Positions 42,651 through 51,697 of a stretch of DNA of 64,000 nt are shown in pieces. The notes under the pieces are model-generated. The model was not told the origin of the DNA and did not search any database. It saw only the letters and a program-made list of their open reading frames with translations. How positions within the stretch are numbered: the first letter of the stretch is position 1; every line of letters begins with the position of its first letter. Location of the stretch: assembly GCA_028687645.1 (NCBI GenBank), contig JAQTZQ010000002.1:23781-87780 (forward strand), written 5' to 3'. The DNA is from Rhodocyclaceae bacterium. Its GTDB lineage: Bacteria > Pseudomonadota > Gammaproteobacteria > Burkholderiales > Rhodocyclaceae. Both the position numbers and the translations under genes were made by a program.

Positions 42651-45600
42651 GTGTCCGTTCCCAAACCGTTGCTTTCCCTCGTTGCCCTACCCAAGCCCGG
42701 CGCCCGTATCGATATTCCGCCGCTGGCTGGCTCTGGTGATGCCCTGGCGCTGGCCGAACTGGCGCAGCAGAACAAGGGCCGCACGTTGGCCGTAATCACC
42801 GCCAGCGCCGCCGATGCTCAGCGCTTGCTGGATGAAATTCCGTGGTTTGCACCGGGGATCAAGGTGCGTTTGCTGCCGGACTGGGAAACGCTGCCTTACG
42901 ATCATTTCTCGCCGCACCAAGATCTAGTTTCCGAGCGGCTTGCGACGCTATGGTCCGCCTTGCAGGGTGAGGTGGAAATCTTGCTCGTTCCGGCGTCGAC
43001 CGCAGTCAATCGGCTGGCACCGCCGGAGTTCATGGCGGCTTACACCTTCGAATTCAAAAAGGGCCAGAAGCTCAACGCCGACAAGTTCCGCAGCCAGGTC
43101 ACGCTGGCCGGCTACGCTCATGTTACGCAGGTAGTTTCGCCCGGCGAATACTCGATTCGCGGTGGGCTGATCGACCTCTTCCCGATGGGTTCGCAATTAC
43201 CTTACCGGCTTGATCTGTTTGATGACGAGATCGAAAGTATCAAGACCTTCGACGTCGACACCCAGCGCACTGTCTACCCGGTGCCGGAAATGCGCCTGCT
43301 GCCGGCGCGCGAATTCCCCATGGATGACAAGGGCCGCACGCATTTTCGTCAGAGTTTCCGTGACCGTTTTGAGGGCGACCCGGCCAAATCGGGCATTTAC
43401 AAAGACATTTCCACCGGCATCGCCAGTGCCGGTATCGAGTATTACCTGCCGCTGTTCTTTGATGAAATGGCGAGCATTTTCGATTACCTGCCGAAGGATG
43501 CCGTTTTCGTCACCCACGGCGATGCACCGGCTGCCATTGCTGCGTTCTGGGCTGATACCAAATCGCGCTACAACCTGTTGCAGGGCGACAAATCACGGCC
43601 ACTGCTGCCGCCTGATGAATTATTCCTGACTGATGAGGCATTCTTTAGCGCCGCAAAGTCTTACGGTCGACTGGCTTTCGATGCCAAAAATCGTGACGCC
43701 GGAAAACTGCCCAATATCGCCGTTGACCGTAGAAGCGACGACCCGCTCGGTGCGCTGAAAAATTATCTAGCCAGCTTCAATGGCCGCGCGCTGCTGATCG
43801 CCGAAACCGCAGGCCGGCGCGAAACCCTGGCCGCGATGTTCTCCGAACATGGCCTGAAACCTGAAACCAGCGCCGATCTGGCCGGCTTTCTCGCCAGTAA
43901 CGCCAAACTGGCGCTAGGCATTGGCCCACTACAAAACGGCTTCGCACTCCCCCTCAATCCCCAATCCCCCATCCCCCCTCCCCCGCCCCTCGCCTTCATC
44001 ACCGAAACCGAACTCTTCGCCGGCTCACCCCGCCGCACCCGGCGCGAATCGCAGAAAAAGGCCAGTTTCGATAACTGGCTGAAAGATCTCACCGAACTCA
44101 AAGTCGGCGACCCGGTGGTGCACGAAAGCCACGGCATTGGCCGCTACCAAGGACTGGTACGCATGGATTTAGGCCTCGGCGAGCAGGAATTCCTCGAGCT
44201 GCATTACGCCAACGACGCCAAGCTTTTTGTCCCGGTCGCTCAGTTGCACGTTATTTCGCGCTATTCCGGCGCCGACCCGGAAAGCGCCCCGCTGCATACA
44301 CTAGGCTCTGGCCAGTGGGAAAAAGCCAAACGCAAAGCCGCCGAACAGGCGCACGACACCGCCGCCGAACTGCTCGCCCTCTACGCCGCTCGCGCTGCTC
44401 GTCAAGGCCATGCCTTCGATTTTCAGGAAAACGATTACGAAGCCTTTGCCGACGGTTTCGGCTTTGAAGAAACCAACGATCAAGCACAAGCCATTCTCGC
44501 CGTGATTCAGGACATGCGTTCGGGCAAGCCGATGGATAGACTGGTTTGCGGCGATGTCGGTTTCGGCAAGACTGAAGTGGCTCTGCGCGCCGCCTTCTGC
44601 GCCGTGGCTGGTGGCAAGCAGGTGGCCGTTTTGTGCCCGACCACCCTGCTCTGCGAACAGCATTACCAGACCTTCGCCGACCGCTTTGCCGACTGGCCGG
44701 TGAAAATCGCCGAAATTTCCCGCTTCAAGACCGCCAAGGAGTCAGCCCAAGCCTTGCAGGAATTAAGTGAAGGCAAGATCGACATCATCATTGGTACGCA
44801 CAAGCTGATCGGCAAGGACGTCAAGTTCAGCCGCCTCGGCTTGGTCGTTATCGATGAGGAACACCGTTTTGGCGTCCGTCAGAAAGAAACACTGAAAGCC
44901 ATGCGCGCCGAAGTCGATGTTCTCACGCTGACCGCAACGCCCATCCCGCGCACGCTGGCGATGAGCATGGAAGGCCTGCGCGACTTCTCGGTCATCGCCA
45001 CCGCGCCGCAGAAACGCCTGGCCATCAAAACCTTTGTCAGCAATTTCTCCGACGGCATCATCCGCGAAGCCGTGCTGCGCGAACTCAAGCGCGGCGGCCA
45101 GGTGTATTTCCTGCATAACGAAGTCGACACCATCGCCAACATGCAGGAAAAACTGGCCAAGCTGGTGCCGGAAGCGCGTATCGTCATCGGCCACGGCCAA
45201 ATGAACGAGCGCGAGTTGGAACGCGTCATGCGCGACTTCACCGGCCAGCGCGCCAACGTCTTGCTGTGCACGACCATCATCGAAACCGGCATCGACAACC
45301 CACACGCCAACACCATCCTGATCAACCGCTCAGAGAAATTCGGCCTCGCCCAGCTACACCAACTGCGTGGCCGCGTCGGTCGTTCTCACCACCAGGCCTA
45401 CGCCTACCTGCTGGTGCAGGATGACAAGGCGCTGACCAAGCAGGCCAAAATGCGCCTGGAGGCAATTCAGTCGATGGAAGAACTCGGTTCCGGCTTCTTC
45501 CTCGCCATGCACGATCTGGAAATTCGCGGCGCCGGCGAGGTGCTGGGTGATAACCAGTCCGGCGAAATGCAGGAAGTCGGCTTCACGATGTATGCCGACA

Positions 45601-46121
45601 TGCTCAACCGCGCCGTTGCCGCCATGAAGCAAGGCAAACACCTCAACGCCACCGACCTTACGCAGCCGCTCGGCATCGGCACCGAAATCAACCTGCGCAC
45701 GCCGGCACTGCTGCCAGACGGCTATTGCCCCGATGTGCATGAACGCCTGACTTTGTACAAACGGCTGGCCAATGGCGACAGCGCTGAAGATATTGACGCC
45801 ATGCAAGAAGAGTTGATCGACCGCTTTGGAGAATTACCGATTCAGGCACAAAGCCTGCTCGCCACGCATCGGCTGCGTTTGCTGGTCAAACCATTGCTGA
45901 TTCAGAAGCTGGATGCAAGCAACGATCAGGTAACGATCCAGTTCAGCCCGGAATTTTCCAAAAATCCGCCTATCGAACCGATCAAGATAATCAATTTGAT
46001 TCAGAAGAACCGCAGCTATAAGCTGGCCGGACAAGATAAAATCTCCCTTTTACGCCACTGCCCGACCCTCAACGACAAGGTAACAGCAGTCAAAGACATG
46101 ATACGCGAGCTGACAAAATGA
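42651..46121 (+). CDS. mfd: Transcription-repair coupling factor
   Basis: 1156 aa; CarD-like DPVVHESHGIGRYQG; GDVGFGKTEVALRAAF; DEEHRFGVRQKE. Confidence 0.97.
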   Translation: MSVPKPLLSLVALPKPGARIDIPPLAGSGDALALAELAQQNKGRTLAVITASAADAQRLLDEIPWFAPGIKVRLLPDWETLPYDHFSPHQDLVSERLATLWSALQGEVEILLVPASTAVNRLAPPEFMAAYTFEFKKGQKLNADKFRSQVTLAGYAHVTQVVSPGEYSIRGGLIDLFPMGSQLPYRLDLFDDEIESIKTFDVDTQRTVYPVPEMRLLPAREFPMDDKGRTHFRQSFRDRFEGDPAKSGIYKDISTGIASAGIEYYLPLFFDEMASIFDYLPKDAVFVTHGDAPAAIAAFWADTKSRYNLLQGDKSRPLLPPDELFLTDEAFFSAAKSYGRLAFDAKNRDAGKLPNIAVDRRSDDPLGALKNYLASFNGRALLIAETAGRRETLAAMFSEHGLKPETSADLAGFLASNAKLALGIGPLQNGFALPLNPQSPIPPPPPLAFITETELFAGSPRRTRRESQKKASFDNWLKDLTELKVGDPVVHESHGIGRYQGLVRMDLGLGEQEFLELHYANDAKLFVPVAQLHVISRYSGADPESAPLHTLGSGQWEKAKRKAAEQAHDTAAELLALYAARAARQGHAFDFQENDYEAFADGFGFEETNDQAQAILAVIQDMRSGKPMDRLVCGDVGFGKTEVALRAAFCAVAGGKQVAVLCPTTLLCEQHYQTFADRFADWPVKIAEISRFKTAKESAQALQELSEGKIDIIIGTHKLIGKDVKFSRLGLVVIDEEHRFGVRQKETLKAMRAEVDVLTLTATPIPRTLAMSMEGLRDFSVIATAPQKRLAIKTFVSNFSDGIIREAVLRELKRGGQVYFLHNEVDTIANMQEKLAKLVPEARIVIGHGQMNERELERVMRDFTGQRANVLLCTTIIETGIDNPHANTILINRSEKFGLAQLHQLRGRVGRSHHQAYAYLLVQDDKALTKQAKMRLEAIQSMEELGSGFFLAMHDLEIRGAGEVLGDNQSGEMQEVGFTMYADMLNRAVAAMKQGKHLNATDLTQPLGIGTEINLRTPALLPDGYCPDVHERLTLYKRLANGDSAEDIDAMQEELIDRFGELPIQAQSLLATHRLRLLVKPLLIQKLDASNDQVTIQFSPEFSKNPPIEPIKIINLIQKNRSYKLAGQDKISLLRHCPTLNDKVTAVKDMIRELTK
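43949..43990. repeat. C-rich low-complexity in-frame segment in mfd (G4-capable on minus strand)
   Basis: CCCCCTCAATCCCCAATCCCCCATCCCCCCTCCCCCGCCCC; encodes LNPQSPIPPPPP. Confidence 0.7.
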
Positions 46122-47191
46122 CCAAAAACACAGAAAACCTCAACGTAAGCGCCTTCGACGCGATGCCGACGCCGGAAGAAATCCACGCCAAGCTGCCGAT
46201 TTCTGACAAGGCGGCCAAAACCATCACGCATGGCCGCAACCTGCTGCGCAAGATTCTTGACCGCAAGGATCACCGTTTGTTTGTGGTGGTCGGCCCCTGC
46301 TCCATTCACGATCCGGTAGCCGGCCTTGATTACGCCCACCGCCTGAAAAAGCTCGCGGATGATGTCGGCGATACCTTGCAAATCATCATGCGCGTCTATT
46401 TTGAGAAGCCGCGCACCACGGTGGGCTGGAAGGGTTACATCAACGATCCGTTCATGGATGACAGCTTCCGTGTCGACATCGGCATGGAAAAAGCCCGTCA
46501 GTTCCTGCTTGAGATCGCCGAAATCGGCCTGCCGACCGGCACCGAGGCGCTCGACCCGATTTCGCCGCAATACTACGGTGACTTGATCACCTGGACGGCT
46601 ATCGGCGCACGCACCACCGAATCGCAAACCCACCGCGAAATGTCCTCCGGGCTTTCCACCCCGGTTGGTTTCAAGAACGGCACCAGCGGCGACCTCGGCG
46701 TTGCGGTCAACGCCATTTTGTCGGCCTCGAATCCGCACTCCTTCCTCGGCATCAACGGCCAGGGTCGGGTGGCAGTGGTGCGCACTAAAGGCAACAACCA
46801 CGGCCATATCGTGCTGCGCGGCGGTGATGGCCGTCCGAACTACGATACCGTTTCTGTCGCCATGGTTGAACAGGCGCTGAGCAAGGCCAAATTGCCGCAC
46901 AACATCGTCGTCGATTGCTCACACGCCAACAGCTCCAAAAAGCCGGAATTGCAGCCGCTGGTTATGGCCGACATCGTCAATCAGATCCGCCTCGGTAACA
47001 ATTCCCTGCTCGGCGTGATGATCGAATCGAATATCGAAGCCGGCAATCAGCCGATCCCCGCCGATCTCAGCCAACTCAAATACGGCTGCTCGGTCACTGA
47101 CGGCTGCGTGGATTGGGAGACCACCGAAAAAATGATCCGCGACGCCGCAGTTTTGTTGCGTGATGTGTTGCCGGAACGCCTGCCCGACTAA
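46118..47191 (+). CDS. aroG: 3-deoxy-7-phosphoheptulonate synthase (DAHP synthase, class I)
   Basis: VVVGPCSIHDPVAGLDYA; GTSGDLGVAVNAI; IVVDCSHANSSKKPELQ. Confidence 0.96.
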   Translation: MTKNTENLNVSAFDAMPTPEEIHAKLPISDKAAKTITHGRNLLRKILDRKDHRLFVVVGPCSIHDPVAGLDYAHRLKKLADDVGDTLQIIMRVYFEKPRTTVGWKGYINDPFMDDSFRVDIGMEKARQFLLEIAEIGLPTGTEALDPISPQYYGDLITWTAIGARTTESQTHREMSSGLSTPVGFKNGTSGDLGVAVNAILSASNPHSFLGINGQGRVAVVRTKGNNHGHIVLRGGDGRPNYDTVSVAMVEQALSKAKLPHNIVVDCSHANSSKKPELQPLVMADIVNQIRLGNNSLLGVMIESNIEAGNQPIPADLSQLKYGCSVTDGCVDWETTEKMIRDAAVLLRDVLPERLPD

Positions 47192-47202
47192 CAGTAAATT
47201 TC

Positions 47203-47499
47203 ATGGCTCGCTCACAACCCGCCAGCGTCAGCGAAATCGAGAGTTTCGTCACCCTGCTGCGGGTTGCCTGCGAAAACCCGGCCATTCATGCCACGCTCAC
47301 AAAACTGCTCACCCAGCCCAATGATCAGCGCCAAGGCATGATTCATTTTCTGGTGCAGGAGATGAACAGCAAAGGCGCTCCCGTCGAGTTGATTGCCGCC
47401 ATCGAATGCCTGCAAGATGATGCCCTTGCCAAAAAAGCCAGCAAAATCATTTCCCGCAGCCCACCTAAACGTGGATTTTTCGACTTCTTGCGTTCCTGA
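47203..47499 (+). CDS. Hypothetical protein (98 aa)
   Basis: Intact ORF MARSQPASVSEIESFVTLLRVACENPAIHATLTKLL, downstream of aroG. Confidence 0.55.
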   Translation: MARSQPASVSEIESFVTLLRVACENPAIHATLTKLLTQPNDQRQGMIHFLVQEMNSKGAPVELIAAIECLQDDALAKKASKIISRSPPKRGFFDFLRS

Positions 47500-47613
47500 G
47501 ATTGCGGATCAGGCACAACAAGTAACCATCCCCCTCGCTTTCGATCACACGCCATTGACAGAGAAATTGCCCCGCTATAACCTAGTCATTCAACTAGTCA
47601 GAAGGGGCTAAAA

Positions 47614-47877
47614 ATGCATACTTGGCCAGTTCAGGATGCCAAAGCAAGATTCAGTGAGTTTCTTGATGCCTGTATCGCTGAGGGACCACAAATGGTAACG
47701 AAGCGTGGGGCTGAAGCCGCAGTTTTAGTCCCTGTGCAGGAATGGCGGCGACTGCAATCCGCAGCACGCCCCACGCTCAAGCAACTTTTACTCTCGGATA
47801 CAGCGCGCGGCGAATTGATCATTCCAGAGAGAGGCCAAGCCCGGCGGCGCGAAGTCAACGCTTTGGCGTTTGAATGA
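47614..47877 (+). CDS. Type II antitoxin, Phd/YefM family
   Basis: MHTWPVQDAKARFSEFLDACIAEGPQMVTKRGAEAAVLVPVQEWRRL; overlaps downstream PIN toxin. Confidence 0.9.
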   Translation: MHTWPVQDAKARFSEFLDACIAEGPQMVTKRGAEAAVLVPVQEWRRLQSAARPTLKQLLLSDTARGELIIPERGQARRREVNALAFE

Positions 47878-48292
47878 ACCGATGTACTTACTCGACACCA
47901 ATATCATCTCTGAATTGCGCAAACCTCGTCCGCATGGGGCTGTGCTGAGTTGGCTAAATTCAATCGACGATGCACAACTTTATTTGTCCGCCGTCACACT
48001 GGGGGAAATACAGGCCGGCATTGAGTTAACGCGAGAACAGGACGAAGCCAAAGCAAAAGAAATTGAAGCCTGGCTTGAACTTGTTGCCGCCACCTATAAT
48101 ATTTTGGCAATGGATGCTGCCACCTTCAGGTGTTGGGCTCGCTTGATGCACAAAAAATCAGACACCCTATACGAAGACGCGATGATTGCAGCAACGGCCA
48201 AAATACATCATTTGGTGATAGCCACACGAAATACCGCTGATTTCAACGCACTTGGGGTAAACGTATTTAATCCGTTTGAATTTTCTGGCTGA
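47870..48292 (+). CDS. Type II toxin, PIN domain VapC/FitB family
   Basis: MYLLDTNIISELRKPRP; SAVTLGEIQAGIE; DAMIAATAKIHHLVIATRNTADF. Confidence 0.92.
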   Translation: MNEPMYLLDTNIISELRKPRPHGAVLSWLNSIDDAQLYLSAVTLGEIQAGIELTREQDEAKAKEIEAWLELVAATYNILAMDAATFRCWARLMHKKSDTLYEDAMIAATAKIHHLVIATRNTADFNALGVNVFNPFEFSG

Positions 48293-48311
48293 CAAAGAAG
48301 GATTTCGAAAC

Positions 48312-48926
48312 ATGGCCTTACCGAAAGCCCTTAAACCATCTTTTACCTACGCCGACTACCTGAAATGGCCAGATGACGAACGCTGGGAGCTGATCGACGG
48401 CGAAGCGTATGCCATGGCGCCAGCGCCGACCATCAGCCATCAGACGCTCGCTGGACAACTATTCCGCCAAATCGACGAAGCCCTCGACGGCGCCCCATGC
48501 CGCGCCCTCATCGCGCCGGTCGACGTCCTGCTCCCGGCCTCGGATGAGGCCGACGATCACGCCACCACCGTCGTCCAGCCTGACATCCTGGTTGTTTGCG
48601 ACCCCAAAAAACTCACCGAACGCAACGTGCGCGGCGCACCGGACTGGATCATCGAAATCCTCTCCCCCGCCACCGCACGACACGATCACCTGACTAAACG
48701 CAATCTTTACCAACGTGCAGGCGTTCGCGAATATTGGCTGGTTCACCCGGTTGACCGTGTGCTGACTATTTATGTCCTGCAAGATGGCCAATACGACGGC
48801 CCGGAAATCGCCGAAATGGCTGGAGAACGTGCCCCGACCATTTTCTCGGAGATCGTGATTCGCTGGCAGCCGATTCTGGATAAATTACTTCATAACGACA
48901 TACATCCGGAAGACAGGCCGGTATGA
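48312..48926 (+). CDS. Uma2 family protein (PD-(D/E)XK nuclease-like)
   Basis: FTYADYLKWPDDERWELIDGEAYAMAPAPTISHQTLAGQL; VQPDILVVCDP; PDWIIEILSPATARHDHLTKRNLYQRAGVREYWLVHP. ORF opens at 48276; preferred start MALPKALKP. Confidence 0.9.
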   Translation: MALPKALKPSFTYADYLKWPDDERWELIDGEAYAMAPAPTISHQTLAGQLFRQIDEALDGAPCRALIAPVDVLLPASDEADDHATTVVQPDILVVCDPKKLTERNVRGAPDWIIEILSPATARHDHLTKRNLYQRAGVREYWLVHPVDRVLTIYVLQDGQYDGPEIAEMAGERAPTIFSEIVIRWQPILDKLLHNDIHPEDRPV

Positions 48927-49003
48927 GTTTCACCTCTAATCGCCATATAAATAGAACTACGCTCCATTTGCACCACAATCATTAGTCCTCAAAAGAAGTC
49001 ATC

Positions 49004-49885
49004 ATGGCACTCAATTACGAAAAACTGATCCACCTCAAACTTAAGACCCATCCGACGCTAAACGAAAAATGGGTACAAGATCGCATCTCCGAAGACCCAA
49101 CAATTTTGGGGCTGGATGACGTTATTCTTAAAGACCGCGAAAGGAATCAACCTCGCGCCGGCAGACTGGATTTGCTTCTGCAAGAAGCAGAGGGAAACCG
49201 ACGATACGAGGTGGAAATTCAGCTTGGGAAAACTGACGAGTCTCACATTATCCGAACTATCGAGTACTGGGACATTGAGCGAAAGCGGTATCCACAGTAC
49301 GACCACACTGCTGTTATCGTTGCTGAAGAGATCACAAGCAGATTTCTCAACGTGATTTCTTTGTTTAACGGCACCATTCCACTTATTGCAATCCAAATGC
49401 GGGCAGTTCAGCTTGGCAATACCGTATCCCTTATTTTTACAACTGTATTGGATCAGGTACAGCTTGGTCTCGTTGATGAGGACGAAGAAGTTCATGAAGC
49501 CACGGACAGGGCATACTGGGAAGCGCGCGGCTCCAAAGCAACCGTAGCAATGGCTGACGAGTTACTGGAAGTTCTCAAACAACTTGATCCGTCGCTTGAG
49601 CTCAAATTCAACAAGTTTTATATCGGTCTTGCAAGACAAGGACAGGCAGACAATTTCGTCATTTTCCGCCCTCAGAAGATTTCCATGCGCGTGGAGCCTA
49701 GGCTAAAAAAACAGGATGAGATTGAACAGAAGATAGAAACTGCCGGGCTAGATGTTTTGGACTATGACAGTCGTTGGAATCGGTACAGAATTCGGCTCGG
49801 CAAAGGAGATGTAAAAAAGCACGCAGAGTTACTTCAGGAACTTTTTTCTGCTGCACATGGTGAGTCCGGTGGAAACGAAAGCTAA
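49004..49885 (+). CDS. Hypothetical protein with PD-(D/E)XK-like N-terminal region and DUF5655-like C-terminus
   Basis: RAGRLDLLLQEAEGNRRYEVEIQLGK nuclease-like core; C-terminal KFNKFYIGLARQGQADNFVIFRPQKISMRVEPR. Confidence 0.55.
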   Translation: MALNYEKLIHLKLKTHPTLNEKWVQDRISEDPTILGLDDVILKDRERNQPRAGRLDLLLQEAEGNRRYEVEIQLGKTDESHIIRTIEYWDIERKRYPQYDHTAVIVAEEITSRFLNVISLFNGTIPLIAIQMRAVQLGNTVSLIFTTVLDQVQLGLVDEDEEVHEATDRAYWEARGSKATVAMADELLEVLKQLDPSLELKFNKFYIGLARQGQADNFVIFRPQKISMRVEPRLKKQDEIEQKIETAGLDVLDYDSRWNRYRIRLGKGDVKKHAELLQELFSAAHGESGGNES

Positions 49886-49954
49886 CCCGCTTTTCCAGAA
49901 GAGGAAAAATAGGGCACGGCCCACATTTTCCAGACAATACGAAAGGAAGATTTC

Positions 49955-50173
49955 ATGACTCACACCGATCTTGCCAAAATGCCTGTCTCGGAAAAAATCC
50001 AACTGATGGAATCGCTCTGGGAAAGCCTAAGTAGCAGCGAGTCAAGTGCTGTAGCGATTCCCGCTTGGCATGGTGATGTTCTTGCCCAACGTCAAGTAAT
50101 GCTCAATCAGGGAGCAGAGTCAATATCCGCCTGGAGTGATGCGAAACAACGTATTCGTAGCCGTACCGCTTAG
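49955..50173 (+). CDS. Addiction module antitoxin component (TIGR02574-like)
   Basis: LAKMPVSEKIQLMESLWESLSSSES...PAWHGDVLAQR; followed 7 bp later by a RelE/ParE-type ORF. Confidence 0.82.
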   Translation: MTHTDLAKMPVSEKIQLMESLWESLSSSESSAVAIPAWHGDVLAQRQVMLNQGAESISAWSDAKQRIRSRTA

Positions 50174-50180
50174 GGAATAA

Positions 50181-50483
50181 ATGAAGACTTTCCTAACCCG
50201 CTCTGCCGAGCAAGATTTGCTGGATGGCTATGGGTTGTACGAGCAACAGGCTCCGGGTGTTGGCACCTATTTTCTCGATAGCCTTTTTGCTGACATCGAC
50301 TCTCTCGTACTTTACGCAGGCATCCATCCCAAACCCAATTGTCGTTTTCACCGAACCTTGGGTAAGCGTTTCCCCTTTGCGGTGTACTACCCGATGGATG
50401 GTGAATTGGTCACCGTTATGGCGATTCTTGACTGCCGCCAAAACCCGCGACAAATCCGAAACAGGCTCAGCGAGAGACAATGA
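50181..50483 (+). CDS. RelE/ParE family type II toxin
   Basis: FLTRSAEQDLLDGYGLYEQQAPGVGTYFLDSLFADIDSL...GKRFPFAVYYPMDGELVTVMAILDCRQNP. Confidence 0.85.
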   Translation: MKTFLTRSAEQDLLDGYGLYEQQAPGVGTYFLDSLFADIDSLVLYAGIHPKPNCRFHRTLGKRFPFAVYYPMDGELVTVMAILDCRQNPRQIRNRLSERQ

Positions 50484-50512
50484 GCTGAGCGTTTACAAGG
50501 ACAAAAGGCACC

Positions 50513-51697
50513 ATGCTGACAGAAGAACAATTAAAAGCACTGCTATCTGATCTGGAGTCAGATCGTATTGAGCGTACGGCATCTACTAATAATTCAGACA
50601 AATTCGGCCAAGCAATCTGTGCTTTCGCGAATGATTTGCCCAATCATCGGCAATCGGGCTATTTGCTCGTCGGCGTAAATGACAACGGGACACTCTCTGG
50701 GCTGACTGTTACCGACGAACTTCTAAAAAATCTTGGGGGCATTCGGTCTGATGGCAACGTCCTGCCGCAGCCCGTAATTAACGTTGCAAAATATTCTTTT
50801 GAAGCGGGTGATATTGCGGTTGTTGAAGTCATTCCATCCGACCTGCCCCCTGTCCGTTTCAAAGGGCGCATTCACATACGCGTTGGTCCGAGAAAGGCGA
50901 TTGCCAATGAGCAGGAGGAACGCCTTTTATCCGAACGCAGAGTTGCCTTGGCTCGTTCATTCGATGCGCGCCCCTGTACGGAGGGAACGCTGGACGATCT
51001 GGCATTGGGTCAATTTGATGCCTATCGTAGAGAGGTGGTTGATCAAGAAACTATTGCGGCCAATCATCGCCCTGTTGAGCTACAGCTTGCTTCCCTACGA
51101 TTGTTTGACCCCGAACGCGCATGCCCAACCCATGCCGGGATTCTTCTTTTTGGTAAGAATCCACGCTTTTTCCTGCCGGGAAGCTATGTTCAGTTTCTAA
51201 AGCTACCCGGCACTGACCTGACAGATATGCCCGAAGACCAGGCTGAAATCTCCGGGGATCTACATTCCATCCTGCGCGAGTTGGAAGGTCGACTTAAGCT
51301 ATTGATAAAGACAACAATGCACCCAATCAGCACATTTGAAGAAAAACTGCTGCCGGATTACCCGGAATGGGCATTGCGCGAGCTACTGATGAACGCCGTC
51401 ATGCACCGAAATTACGATAGCAATAGTCCGATCCGCTTCTACGCATTTTCAGAGCACATCGAAATACAAAGCCCCGGCGGACTCTACGGTGAGGCCACTC
51501 CTGAAAATTTTCCTACACGCAATAGCTATCGGAACCCCGTAATCGCTGAAGGCATGAAGTCTTTGGGATTTGTGAACAGGTTTGGTTATGGCGTCCAGCG
51601 CGCCCAGGCATTACTTGAGCAAAACGGCAATCCACGGGCTCAATTCGAGTTCGATGAGCATAGTGTGCTGGTCAAAATTCTCCGGAGGCCTGCATGA
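50513..51697 (+). CDS. ATP-binding protein with Schlafen/AlbA_2-type N-terminus and HATPase_c_4-type C-terminus
   Basis: ESDRIERTASTNNSDKFGQAICAFANDLPNHRQSGYLLVGVNDNGTLSGL (AlbA_2-like); PEWALRELLMNAVMHRNYDSNSPIRFYAFSEHIEIQSPGGLYG (GHKL-like). Confidence 0.8.
   Translation: MLTEEQLKALLSDLESDRIERTASTNNSDKFGQAICAFANDLPNHRQSGYLLVGVNDNGTLSGLTVTDELLKNLGGIRSDGNVLPQPVINVAKYSFEAGDIAVVEVIPSDLPPVRFKGRIHIRVGPRKAIANEQEERLLSERRVALARSFDARPCTEGTLDDLALGQFDAYRREVVDQETIAANHRPVELQLASLRLFDPERACPTHAGILLFGKNPRFFLPGSYVQFLKLPGTDLTDMPEDQAEISGDLHSILRELEGRLKLLIKTTMHPISTFEEKLLPDYPEWALRELLMNAVMHRNYDSNSPIRFYAFSEHIEIQSPGGLYGEATPENFPTRNSYRNPVIAEGMKSLGFVNRFGYGVQRAQALLEQNGNPRAQFEFDEHSVLVKILRRPA

Noticed and set aside
46016-46900. 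Minus-strand ORF (294 aa) opposite mfd/aroG
   Set aside because: Antisense of strongly conserved aroG; composition-driven open frame.
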